A stretch of DNA of 25,465 nucleotides from a virus: positions 1 to 25,465 of the IMG/VR virus record IMGVR_UViG_3300012936_000151. One strand, given 5' to 3'. The notes beneath the pieces were generated by a model. It was not told the DNA's origin. It saw only the letters and a program-made list of their open reading frames with translations, and did no database searches. Each line of letters starts with the position of its first letter. Positions within the stretch are counted from its first letter, which is position 1. Made by a program: the position numbers and the translations under genes. Below are positions 6,920 through 12,390 of the stretch, piece after piece.

Positions 6920-6967
6920 TGTGGAAAACTTGGGGAAAACCGAAAAGTTCACGAAAAGTTATCCACA
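6920..6967. promoter_or_regulatory. Inverted pair of DnaA boxes
   Basis: TGTGGAAAACTT (6920-6931) and AAGTTATCCACA (6956-6967) form a 12-base inverted repeat with one mismatch. The right arm holds a perfect DnaA box (6959-6967), the left arm a one-mismatch box in opposite orientation. They are followed by AT-rich DNA, as at many DnaA-dependent origins. Confidence 0.5.
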
Positions 6968-7015
6968 TTCCTCTAAACCTAGAAATATGTTAAGTTACAG
7001 CTACGTCTCGACGAG

Positions 7016-7040
7016 AAACCGACTACTCGGTCGGTTTTTT
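7016..7040 (+). terminator. CCGAC hairpin with T-run
   Basis: AAACCGAC (7016-7023), loop TACTCG, GTCGGTTT (7030-7037), followed by T to 7040: an 8 bp stem with the form of an intrinsic terminator on the plus strand. Its stem sequence matches the two hairpins left of the cassette (3606-3623, 3689-3702). Confidence 0.6.
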
Positions 7041-7267
7041 GCAAAAAAAAAATTTGTAAACGATTTTTGTCGACGAAGATTTTTTGATTCTATGACGACA
7101 AACAAAATGCAAGGCTTTACCAAGCTTTTTTGTGGCTCCAAAAGTGGCCAAAAACGCATCAAATTTCCAAAAAGTTATAATTGATAGCTGGAAAAAATGT
7201 ATATGAGTTTATAGACATAAAAAGATACATTTGTTATAGAAAAAAATAAGAAATAAGTAAAAAAAGC

Positions 7268-7316
7268 TTGCATCGTATACCCCCCCCTCCCTATATTCGC
7301 AGTATGCGAGATGCAA
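7268..7316 (+). promoter_or_regulatory. RNA hairpin with poly-C loop
   Basis: TTGCATC (7268-7274) pairs with GATGCAA (7310-7316), then GTATAC (7275-7280) pairs with GTATGC (7302-7307) after a 2-base bulge, giving 13 bp in all with one G-U. The 21-base loop opens with C-rich CCCCCCCTCCC, which could pair with the GGCGGAGGAG downstream at 7346. The position in the leader of the operon starting at 7479 suggests regulation at the RNA level. Confidence 0.45.
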
Positions 7317-7345
7317 AGAGAACAACAATTTTTATTATCATACAA

Positions 7346-7434
7346 GGCGGAGGAGTTTCCCCTTTTAACTATCATAAAACTTATAGTAGTGAACACTATA
7401 AGTACTCCTTTCGTGTCAACGAAACTTCTCCGTC
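7346..7434 (+). ncRNA. Candidate structured leader RNA (nested hairpins)
   Basis: GGCGGAGGAGTTTC (7346-7359) pairs with GAAACTTCTCCGTC (7421-7434) over 14 continuous bp with two G-U pairs. Inside, CTTATAGT (7380-7387) pairs with ACTATAAG (7395-7402), 7-base loop. A T-rich stretch (GTTCTTTTC) follows, then 40 bases to the ATG at 7479. It may be an attenuator, a cis-regulatory leader or a small RNA. The family is not recognised. Confidence 0.45.
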
Positions 7435-7478
7435 GTTCTTTTCAAAAAATTTATTAACAATAAACGAGGGATATAATA

Positions 7479-7724
7479 ATGAGTGCTAAGATAGAAGAAT
7501 GTTGTATTTGTCACGAAGATATTGATATTCAATATGTCGAAGAGATAAATAATAAGAATGGTACAAGGCACAAGAAAGTTTTTTGGTCTATGGGCCACAA
7601 TGCTGAACCTATTAAACAAGGTCGCTGTTGTACTGTATGTAATACTACTGTTGTGATTCCACAACGTATATTAATGATTCAACAAGGTCAAGACTTTAGG
7701 GAGGCAATTAATGATAACGATTAA
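7479..7724 (+). CDS. Small zinc-binding phage protein, 81 aa
   Basis: Two Cys pairs are visible: ECCICHED (C8/C9, C11) and GRCCTVCN (C50/C51, C54), enough for one zinc site of treble-clef or ribbon type. Between them is GHNAEPIKQG, and after them VVIPQRI. The GHNA.P...GRCC..CN..V...R pattern is common in small early proteins of marine phages; the function is not established. First gene of the rightward early operon, after a structured leader, with AGGG about 9 bases before the ATG. It overlaps the next gene by 14 bases. Confidence 0.75.
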   Translation: MSAKIEECCICHEDIDIQYVEEINNKNGTRHKKVFWSMGHNAEPIKQGRCCTVCNTTVVIPQRILMIQQGQDFREAINDND

Positions 7725-7998
7725 AAATTGCGATACCGAAAAACTAAAAAGTATTCTGATGAACACTAAAGGTAAACTGTTTTCAGTTTCCTTTATCAAG
7801 AAGAATGGCGAACTACGCAATATGGTAGCTCGCTTAGATGTAAAATCTAGAGCTAAGAACCCTAATAAGAAATCAACCGTTGAGCAAAAACATTTGCCTT
7901 ACGTGTTAGTATTTGATTTCCATAAGGACTCTTACAAGACAGTTAATTATAACACAATACAAAATATAAAGTTTCAAAACACTTTATATGAAAGGTAG
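7711..7998 (+). CDS. SH3-like beta-barrel phage protein, 95 aa
   Basis: The sequence has the pattern of a small beta-barrel protein common in phages: GKLFSVSFIKKNGELRNMVARLDVK (about 21-45), then a strand with LPYVLVFDFHK and KTVNYNTIQNIKF (about 81-93). Relatives are annotated only as SH3-fold or hypothetical. GGAGG lies 6-7 bases upstream of the ATG, inside the end of the previous gene. Likely an early nucleic-acid or protein-binding accessory factor. Confidence 0.65.
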   Translation: MITIKNCDTEKLKSILMNTKGKLFSVSFIKKNGELRNMVARLDVKSRAKNPNKKSTVEQKHLPYVLVFDFHKDSYKTVNYNTIQNIKFQNTLYER

Positions 7999-8009
7999 TT
8001 GAAGGAAAT

Positions 8010-8303
8010 ATGAAAACTAAAATCAAATTAGCTAAAACAACAAAAGACAAAAGAAAGGCAATGAAAGAAATTGACAAAGAGTTTGTAGAAATTACAAAGA
8101 ACTACGACGGCTTTGTTAAGCAGTTTCTTTTTAAGGCTTTCTTTCTTGGACTTGGCAGAGGCTTAAATCAATGTAGCTTGGTGCTGGATAATCATTATGA
8201 CAATAAAGACTTTGATTGTGACATTCAAGAGCTTAGAAAAAAAGTTGGGATAGATAAACCTAATCATATTAACGTAAGATTATTGGAGGATGATAATGCC
8301 TAA
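8010..8303 (+). CDS. Hypothetical early protein, 97 aa
   Basis: Not recognised. The Lys-rich N-terminus (KTKIKLAKTTKDKRKAMKEI) is followed by a helical, partly hydrophobic middle (QFLFKAFFLGLGRGL, about 44-58) and an acidic end. GAAGGAAAT precedes the ATG. It overlaps the following gene by 14 bases, as is usual in this operon. Confidence 0.6.
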   Translation: MKTKIKLAKTTKDKRKAMKEIDKEFVEITKNYDGFVKQFLFKAFFLGLGRGLNQCSLVLDNHYDNKDFDCDIQELRKKVGIDKPNHINVRLLEDDNA

Positions 8304-8604
8304 CAATATATATGACAGTCAAATAAAGCAAGCTTTAAAGGATAAAAAAGATAAGCTTTGTGCAGAGTCTTGGGAGGCTATTAGAATGGCTTACAGAGAC
8401 GGGAACTTAAATGAAATTGTATCTGACAATATTGCCTTACTTCAATTACGTAAGCTTGATGAGTTTGAGCAAGCACCAGTAATAGATGTAGATGATATTG
8501 GGAGGCAGTTTAACAAAATTTTAGCAAGAATAGATGAGACAAATCAAATCATCATTGACGGCTGGAATGACAAACAAAGAGACTATGCAAATGATAGCAG
8601 ATAG
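8290..8604 (+). CDS. Hypothetical early protein, 104 aa
   Basis: Not recognised. Mostly helical and charged (KQALKDKKDKLCAESWEAIR; FNKILARIDETNQIIIDGWN). Its ATG is placed by GGAGG 5 bases upstream, within the end of the previous gene. The end overlaps the start of a small membrane protein frame at 8591. Confidence 0.6.
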   Translation: MIMPNNIYDSQIKQALKDKKDKLCAESWEAIRMAYRDGNLNEIVSDNIALLQLRKLDEFEQAPVIDVDDIGRQFNKILARIDETNQIIIDGWNDKQRDYANDSR

Positions 8605-8704
8605 CATAGGAGGTATGGTGGGAGAAATTATAAATTTTACAATTTTATATTTCTCTTGCCTTGCCTTACTGTTATTAATTATCAGCTTTAAGGAGACACT
8701 ATGA
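8591..8704 (+). CDS. Small single-span membrane protein, 28-37 aa
   Basis: An open frame ends in TGA overlapping the next ATG (ATGA at 8701). The product has one hydrophobic helix, FTILYFSCLALLLLIIS, and a short charged tail. Possible starts are ATG 8591, ATG 8615 or GTG 8618; AGGAGG at 8608-8613 would best serve the GTG. Tiny hydrophobic early proteins of phages often act on the host membrane, but nothing here shows the target. Confidence 0.5.
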   Translation: MIADSIGGMVGEIINFTILYFSCLALLLLIISFKETL

Positions 8705-8883
8705 ACTTTGATTTACTATTAAAGACTCAACAAGAACTTCATTTAAATAATGCAAAATGGAATCAAGCTATAACTCAAATTAAAGAGATAACAATATTCC
8801 AATGTGCAACGCAAAAAGAATTTGAAGATGAAGTTGATAAGATAATTAAACAATGTTTTAGGGAGAGGCAAAATGATAAATAA
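8701..8883 (+). CDS. Hypothetical early protein, 60 aa
   Basis: Not recognised. A short, helical, Gln-rich protein (LLKTQQELHLNNAKWNQAI) ending KQCFRERQNDK. AAGGAG lies 5 bases before the ATG, one of the better ribosome sites of the operon. It overlaps the following gene by 11 bases. Confidence 0.55.
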   Translation: MNFDLLLKTQQELHLNNAKWNQAITQIKEITIFQCATQKEFEDEVDKIIKQCFRERQNDK

Positions 8884-9112
8884 TGATTTAGATAAAATGA
8901 TTTCAAAGGTTTTTAAAAGTTTAATAAAAGCAGAAAAGCAGTTATTAAAAACAAGACAGCACTTAAATAGGGTTGAGGAAACAGCTAAGATGCATCGTGA
9001 TAACCTTGCAAGGTATAAGAAAGGATTTGATATCTTGTCAGATTATTTTGATTCTATTAGCGAAGAAGAAAAACCAAAAGTGCATAAACAGCTCAAAGAG
9101 CTAAACTTATAA
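8873..9112 (+). CDS. Coiled-coil hypothetical protein, 79 aa
   Basis: Heptad-like helical protein with many Lys/Leu/Glu (LIKAEKQLLKTRQHLNRVEE, then HRDNLARYKKGF). Not recognised. Preceded by GGGAGAGGC and overlapping the previous gene, so part of the same early operon. It contains the palindromic CCTTGCAAGG at 9003-9012. Confidence 0.55.
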   Translation: MINNDLDKMISKVFKSLIKAEKQLLKTRQHLNRVEETAKMHRDNLARYKKGFDILSDYFDSISEEEKPKVHKQLKELNL

Positions 9113-9122
9113 GGAGAGGCAA

Positions 9123-9407
9123 ATGGCAAAAACATATGCAACCGGTAGAAAAAAACACGAAAACGTGAAAACTCTACTTACTGGAAGAAAGAGAATAAAA
9201 GATACTAAAACTGATAAGGTTATAAACTATCTTAAAAGAAATGGTTCTATAACAACTTGGGAGGCAATCGAACAGTTTCGGGCCACAAGATTATCAGCGA
9301 TAATATTTAACTTAAGATTGCAAGGCTTTATGATTAGGTCTGAAAAGGTCGAACAGATTGACGGTACTAGCTTTGTTAGATATCAGCTTGATAACCCTTT
9401 TCAGTAA
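9123..9407 (+). CDS. Helix-turn-helix protein (HTH_39-like)
   Basis: A 94 aa protein whose residues about 37-82 match the winged-HTH pattern of phage HTH_39 proteins: KVINYLKRNGSITTWEAIEQ, then RLSAIIFNLRLQGFMI with the recognition helix around TRLSAIIFNLR, and a short wing before SFVRYQLDNP. Probably an early DNA-binding regulator. AGGAGAGGC lies upstream of the ATG with good spacing. The basic N-terminal 30 residues (TGRKKHENVKTLLTGRKRI) may add nonspecific DNA contacts. Confidence 0.75.
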   Translation: MAKTYATGRKKHENVKTLLTGRKRIKDTKTDKVINYLKRNGSITTWEAIEQFRATRLSAIIFNLRLQGFMIRSEKVEQIDGTSFVRYQLDNPFQ

Positions 9408-9478
9408 CTGGGAAGCAGATTAATTATAGTAATGCCTTGCATTATTATATAAAACGTACTTAATTTTGTGAAAAAACT

Positions 9479-9658
9479 ATGGAACGAAAACAAAACAGAC
9501 AGTTAGTCTTAAAGTTAAACGATAGAGAAGAGTGTAATTATATTATATATGGATTGTCAAAACTACCTCAGCTTACAAAAAACGTCAACGAAACCAAGTT
9601 GAATATGTTGATAGCTAATATTGAGGTCGTCAAGGCAAGCTTAGATAAACAGCATTAA
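9479..9658 (+). CDS. Small hypothetical protein, 59 aa
   Basis: An open frame from ATG 9479 to TAA 9656-9658 in the gap after the HTH gene. The product starts MERKQNRQLVLKLNDREEC and ends in a helical VVKASLDKQH. There is no clear ribosome binding site. The frame ends immediately before an inverted repeat (9660-9720). Unrecognised; confidence rests on its position and clean frame. Confidence 0.45.
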   Translation: MERKQNRQLVLKLNDREECNYIIYGLSKLPQLTKNVNETKLNMLIANIEVVKASLDKQH

Positions 9659-9659
9659 T

Positions 9660-9720
9660 GCTACTCAAGCATTCATCATTACCTCTACCTCTCTTTGTTT
9701 GTTCATCGTGTTTGAGTAGC
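9660..9720 (+). promoter_or_regulatory. Inverted repeat upstream of ribbon-helix-helix gene
   Basis: GCTACTCAAGCA (9660-9671) and TGTTTGAGTAGC (9709-9720) pair over 12 positions with one G-U, enclosing a pyrimidine-rich loop of 37 bases. No T-run follows, so a terminator is unlikely. The location 20 bases before a likely Arc-type repressor gene suggests an operator or RNA control element. Confidence 0.5.
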
Positions 9721-9740
9721 AAAATTAAAATGGAGATAGA

Positions 9741-9896
9741 ATGGAAGAAAAAGGAAAAAAAGTAGGGATACAGATAGACAAGTTAACCTACAATGGACTG
9801 AAACAAGAGAGTGGAAAACAGTATAGAACTATTACCTCTCTTGTCAGAAAAGTACTAAACGAATATCTAGAGGACAAAGGATATACGTTTCGATAA
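9741..9896 (+). CDS. Ribbon-helix-helix (Arc-type) small regulator
   Basis: A 51 aa protein from ATG 9741 with GGAG six bases upstream. It has the layout of Arc/CopG repressors: a short basic arm and beta strand (KGKKVGIQIDKLTY), helix 1 (NGLKQESGKQY), a turn with RTITS, and helix 2 (LVRKVLNEYLED). Such dimers bind inverted operators; the 12 bp inverted repeat just upstream could be its own site. It may switch early gene expression. The assignment is by pattern, not by search. Confidence 0.6.
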   Translation: MEEKGKKVGIQIDKLTYNGLKQESGKQYRTITSLVRKVLNEYLEDKGYTFR

Positions 9897-9919
9897 TAAT
9901 CATTAACTGAGAGGTAAAG

Positions 9920-10348
9920 ATGAATAAACTAGAAATAATGAATACTTATGAGCTAGACCCTAAAAAGGATTTCTGGATTCATAAGCAAACCGGAAAGCAT
10001 ATCATTTCTTTCGAGGCGATTGAAAAGATGATTGACTATCACGAAATAGTATTTGAACAACCAGAAAAAAACTTTAGCACAAAAGACAATGAAGTTGCCT
10101 TGCTAATAACTGGTCGTATGTTTGATGAAGAGCTTAAAGAAAAACAATGTTGGAGTTTTGGCGAGGCTAATTCTAATAACTGTTACATTGATTATTTATG
10201 GTCAATGGCAGAGAAGAGAGGCAAAGCTAGAGTTGTTATGAAGTTGTTGGGCTTTTATGGTGGCAACAACGGATTCTACTCTGATGTTGAAATGGAAATA
10301 CAAGGACAAATTGAACAGAATACTAAAGATGTTGAATTTGGATTTTAA
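9920..10348 (+). CDS. Conserved early protein, possible ssDNA-annealing type
   Basis: A 142 aa protein with the segment WSFGEANSNNC (about 78-88) and then YIDYLWSMAEKRGKARVVMK (about 89-108) followed by LLGFYG. The A(M/T)AEKR.KAR...KLLG pattern resembles the core of phage Rad52/ERF-like recombination mediators, which anneal single strands, but the protein is short and I cannot align it fully. The N-terminus has a DFWIHKQTGKHIISFEAIEK segment. A strand-annealing or replication accessory role is plausible; unknown otherwise. A hairpin follows the stop. Confidence 0.55.
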   Translation: MNKLEIMNTYELDPKKDFWIHKQTGKHIISFEAIEKMIDYHEIVFEQPEKNFSTKDNEVALLITGRMFDEELKEKQCWSFGEANSNNCYIDYLWSMAEKRGKARVVMKLLGFYGGNNGFYSDVEMEIQGQIEQNTKDVEFGF

Positions 10349-10354
10349 TCTTAT

Positions 10355-10380
10355 ATACCTCTCCTATAAAGGAGAGGTAT
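10355..10380 (+). promoter_or_regulatory. Perfect 10 bp hairpin
   Basis: ATACCTCTCC (10355-10364), loop TATAAA, GGAGAGGTAT (10371-10380). The right arm is SD-like, but the true binding site for the ATG at 10397 (AAAGGAG) lies just after it. No T-run follows. It may be an mRNA processing or stability element between two early genes. Confidence 0.5.
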
Positions 10381-10396
10381 TGAAAGGAGCAGAACA

Positions 10397-10666
10397 ATGA
10401 AGTTCAAGATACTTAAAGATACTGATTTCTCATATGACAGCAAAGATAAAGATGTCATAACTCACACAAAATGGTACAGTATAAAGAGAAGAGTAAAGAA
10501 AAACCCTAAAGCTATAACTTTTAACCCAGTGGAAGTTGAGTTGCAAAACTTATATGCAGAATGGGAAAGAGAGAGGCAAGATAGATTTGTTTTGAGGTTG
10601 GCTTTGTTTATTTGTTTTTTGGCTATTTTAATTGCAATAGGACACGCAATATGGTTCCAGAGTTAA
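10397..10666 (+). CDS. Tail-anchored membrane protein, 89 aa
   Basis: A charged N-terminal domain (SIKRRVKKNPKAITFNPVEVE) is followed by one C-terminal hydrophobic helix, VLRLALFICFLAILIAIGHA (about 65-84), near the end of the chain. This suggests a protein anchored in the inner membrane with its basic domain in the cytoplasm. Family not recognised. AAAGGAG lies 8 bases before the ATG, and the gene overlaps the next by 16 bases. Confidence 0.65.
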   Translation: MKFKILKDTDFSYDSKDKDVITHTKWYSIKRRVKKNPKAITFNPVEVELQNLYAEWERERQDRFVLRLALFICFLAILIAIGHAIWFQS

Positions 10667-10974
10667 ACGTAGACTGGGCAGAACCAGAAAAATTCTGGAA
10701 AAAGTCAGAAGAAGAAAGGTTTCAATATTTTAAAAACACAAGTTTACAGTATTTTACCTTGCTTGACGAATTAAAAGAAGACCCTAAATGGACTAAAAAA
10801 GCTAATATGGCTAAAGAAGTTTTTACTAATGTAATGTTCTTTTTGGTGTTTTTAATGACTACAAAAGAAGAACAACAGCAAGGCATAGTTGATATTTGGA
10901 TTGATAGATTTATAACCGATATAAAAGAAATGCAAGATATCTTCATAAGCTTAGATAAAGTAGGAACGGCTTAA
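10651..10974 (+). CDS. Hypothetical early protein, 107 aa
   Basis: I start it at the ATG at 10651 (MVPELNVDWAEPEKFW) rather than 10612, because the extra residues overlap the neighbour's membrane helix and look like a shadow. The protein is helical, with a hydrophobic stretch EVFTNVMFFLVFLM in the middle and an acidic end. It is reminiscent of small phage helical proteins but not recognised. Its TAA overlaps the next ATG (TAATG). Confidence 0.55.
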   Translation: MVPELNVDWAEPEKFWKKSEEERFQYFKNTSLQYFTLLDELKEDPKWTKKANMAKEVFTNVMFFLVFLMTTKEEQQQGIVDIWIDRFITDIKEMQDIFISLDKVGTA

Positions 10975-11702
10975 TGCAAGGTAACGGCTGGATAAAACTA
11001 CATCGAGATATTCAACATCATTGGATATTTCAAAGAGATGATTATTTTAAGGCTTGGATTCTTTTGCTTTGTAAGGCTAATCATAAAGATTATACAACCC
11101 TTATGAACAACGAGCTTGTTGAAGTAAGACGTGGTCAAGTTGCAACATCATTAAAGAAGTTAGGATTAACCTTACGTTGGTCTCCAAGCAAAGTAAAAAG
11201 ATTTTTAAAAAATCTAGAAAAAGATAAAATGATTTACCTTGCAGATGAAAAAAGGTGGACACACCTAAGTATCAATAACTACGAGACTTACCAGCAAGGC
11301 AAGAACGATATCGAAACACAAACGAACTTCAAACAAACTAAAGTCGAACACAATCAAATAAATATAAAGAAAGAAAAGAATGAAAAGAAATCTCTAACAA
11401 AAGATACTCAGTTGAAAGGCATAAAAGAAAAACTAGATAAACTACAAGAAGATTTCCCTTACGTAGATGTAAAGTCTGAATATTTAAGAATGGAAGACTG
11501 GTTGTTATCTAGTGGCAAAAGATATAAGAACTACCTTGCATTCTTTAGAAATTGGTTACGCAAGGCATCCGAGAATGTACCGACTGATACGACAAAATCT
11601 TACAGTTATATTTGTAAGGTATGCAATAAAGAAAAAACTAAATCAGAATATAAAGACTTATATGTCGAATGTTGTGATAAAAAAATACAACCAACAATAT
11701 AA
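10974..11702 (+). CDS. Replisome organiser-like protein with C-terminal Cys cluster
   Basis: A 242 aa protein opening GNGWIKLHRDIQHHWIF, then FKAWILLLCKANHKD, RRGQVATS, and WSPSKVKRFLKNLEKDKM (about 62-79), then a NYETYQQG strand. This is the winged-helix pattern of phage replisome organisers (Phage_rep_org_N type), which bind the phage origin and recruit the helicase. After a polar linker, the C-terminal end has YICKVCNKE and VECCDKK (C214, C217, C233, C234), a small zinc-ribbon-like module. In known replication modules the organiser gene itself often contains or lies near the origin. A poly-C run and the next gene follow directly. Confidence 0.7.
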   Translation: MQGNGWIKLHRDIQHHWIFQRDDYFKAWILLLCKANHKDYTTLMNNELVEVRRGQVATSLKKLGLTLRWSPSKVKRFLKNLEKDKMIYLADEKRWTHLSINNYETYQQGKNDIETQTNFKQTKVEHNQINIKKEKNEKKSLTKDTQLKGIKEKLDKLQEDFPYVDVKSEYLRMEDWLLSSGKRYKNYLAFFRNWLRKASENVPTDTTKSYSYICKVCNKEKTKSEYKDLYVECCDKKIQPTI

Positions 11703-11707
11703 AGGAA

Positions 11708-11715
11708 CCCCCCCC
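11708..11715 (+). repeat. Poly-C tract (8 C)
   Basis: A run of eight C sits between a ribosome binding site (AAAGGA, 11701-11706) and the ATG at 11717. Runs of eight and nine C also occur on the same strand at 7280-7287 and 13735-13743. Slippage here would change only spacing, not the reading frame. Confidence 0.7.
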
Positions 11716-11716
11716 T

Positions 11717-12001
11717 ATGGCTAAGATAATAGATACTACGTGGTCAATCAAACACGAGGGAAAACTTAATCCTAATAATGTAATACTCACTGATAATAAA
11801 TATAAAGAACTTGTATCAAAACTTAAAGAAGTTGATAATTCTTTGGGAGCTGACTACGAACCAGATTATGTCAGTGATTGCTGTACACACAGTGCTTTTG
11901 GTAATAGCTTTATAGAAGAAGAACTGACTGGGATTTGTGGTAAGTGTTTTGACGGTGCAAATTTTAGTGATTTAAATGAAGAGGAGATTGTATGCCAATA
12001 A
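11717..12001 (+). CDS. Zinc-ribbon hypothetical protein, 94 aa
   Basis: Residues about 53-78 contain SDCCTHSAFG and GICGKCFDGANF; the CC (55-56) and C74/C77 pairs form a short zinc-ribbon like those in many phage and bacterial small proteins. The N-terminal half (VILTDNKYKELVSKLKEVD) is not recognised. The ATG is 11 bases after AAAGGA, spaced by the eight-C tract, which may lower or tune translation. It overlaps the nuclease gene by 10 bases. Confidence 0.65.
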   Translation: MAKIIDTTWSIKHEGKLNPNNVILTDNKYKELVSKLKEVDNSLGADYEPDYVSDCCTHSAFGNSFIEEELTGICGKCFDGANFSDLNEEEIVCQ

Positions 12002-12390
12002 ACAGTCAAGAGAAAGGCAAAAGAGCAGAAAGAGAAGTTGCTAAAATGATTAATAAATACTTGGGAACAAATGTAAGAAGAACTCCAAGCTCTGGAGGGC
12101 TGTCAATTAAAGGAGATATCATAGATATTAACCCAGATTCAGTTGCCTTTCAATATCATTTTGAAGTAAAAGACCAAAAAAAACTAATGATTCCTAAGTG
12201 GTGGCAACAAATTTATGATGATTGTGGTACAAAAATTCCTATTAATATATTTAAAATGAATGCTAAATTCTATTCAACAATGGAATTTGTAGACTGGTTG
12301 AGTTTACTGTCCGAAATGGAAGAGCTAAAAAATTTGTTAAAAGATAAAGAAAACAAAATAGAGTCTTTAAAGGAGCAATTATCTAAATGA
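11992..12390 (+). CDS. PD-(D/E)XK nuclease / Holliday-junction-resolvase-like
   Basis: A 132 aa protein with KGKRAEREVAKMI (about 8-20, helix with catalytic-type Glu), RRTPSSGGLSIKGDIIDI (about 29-46, Asp42), and FHFEVK-like YHFEVKDQKK (about 55-64, Glu58 and Lys60), then IPKWWQQI. This order (E...GD...ExK) is the PD-(D/E)XK signature of Hjc-type resolvases and related phage nucleases, which cut branched DNA before packaging. The C-terminal 30 residues form a coiled coil (LLKDKENKIESLKEQLSK). It lies between replication genes and overlaps the metallophosphoesterase gene by 4 bases. Confidence 0.75.
   Translation: MPINSQEKGKRAEREVAKMINKYLGTNVRRTPSSGGLSIKGDIIDINPDSVAFQYHFEVKDQKKLMIPKWWQQIYDDCGTKIPINIFKMNAKFYSTMEFVDWLSLLSEMEELKNLLKDKENKIESLKEQLSK

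Larger units (their letters stand above)
6640..7478. other. Long non-coding region, candidate replication origin and leader
   Basis: About 840 bases without a convincing gene. In order: AGAGGC-centred repeats (6701-6753), a tandem ACCGTCATAG pair (6766 and 6777, 11 bases apart), a GCAAGGCA octamer (6863), inverted DnaA boxes (6920-6967), a CCGAC hairpin terminator (7016-7040), an AT-rich stretch with long A-tracts (about 7041-7265), then two strong hairpins in the leader of the gene at 7479. Frames of 70-90 codons occur on both strands but overlap these elements and lack good starts. Confidence 0.55.

Noticed and set aside
6756-6968. 70-codon frame on the minus strand in the 6640-7478 spacer
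   Set aside because: It overlaps the repeats and the DnaA-box inverted repeat, its AGAGGA touches the ATG without spacing, and it has no recognisable domain.
3600-7102. Transposon or integron carrying the amidoligase cassette
   Set aside because: The flanking inverted elements are short and not terminal-repeat-like in order, there is no transposase or integrase, and no target duplication is seen.
6921-7184. 87-codon frame on the plus strand across the origin-like region
   Set aside because: It runs through a terminator hairpin and A-tracts; the composition is that of non-coding DNA and there is no binding site.
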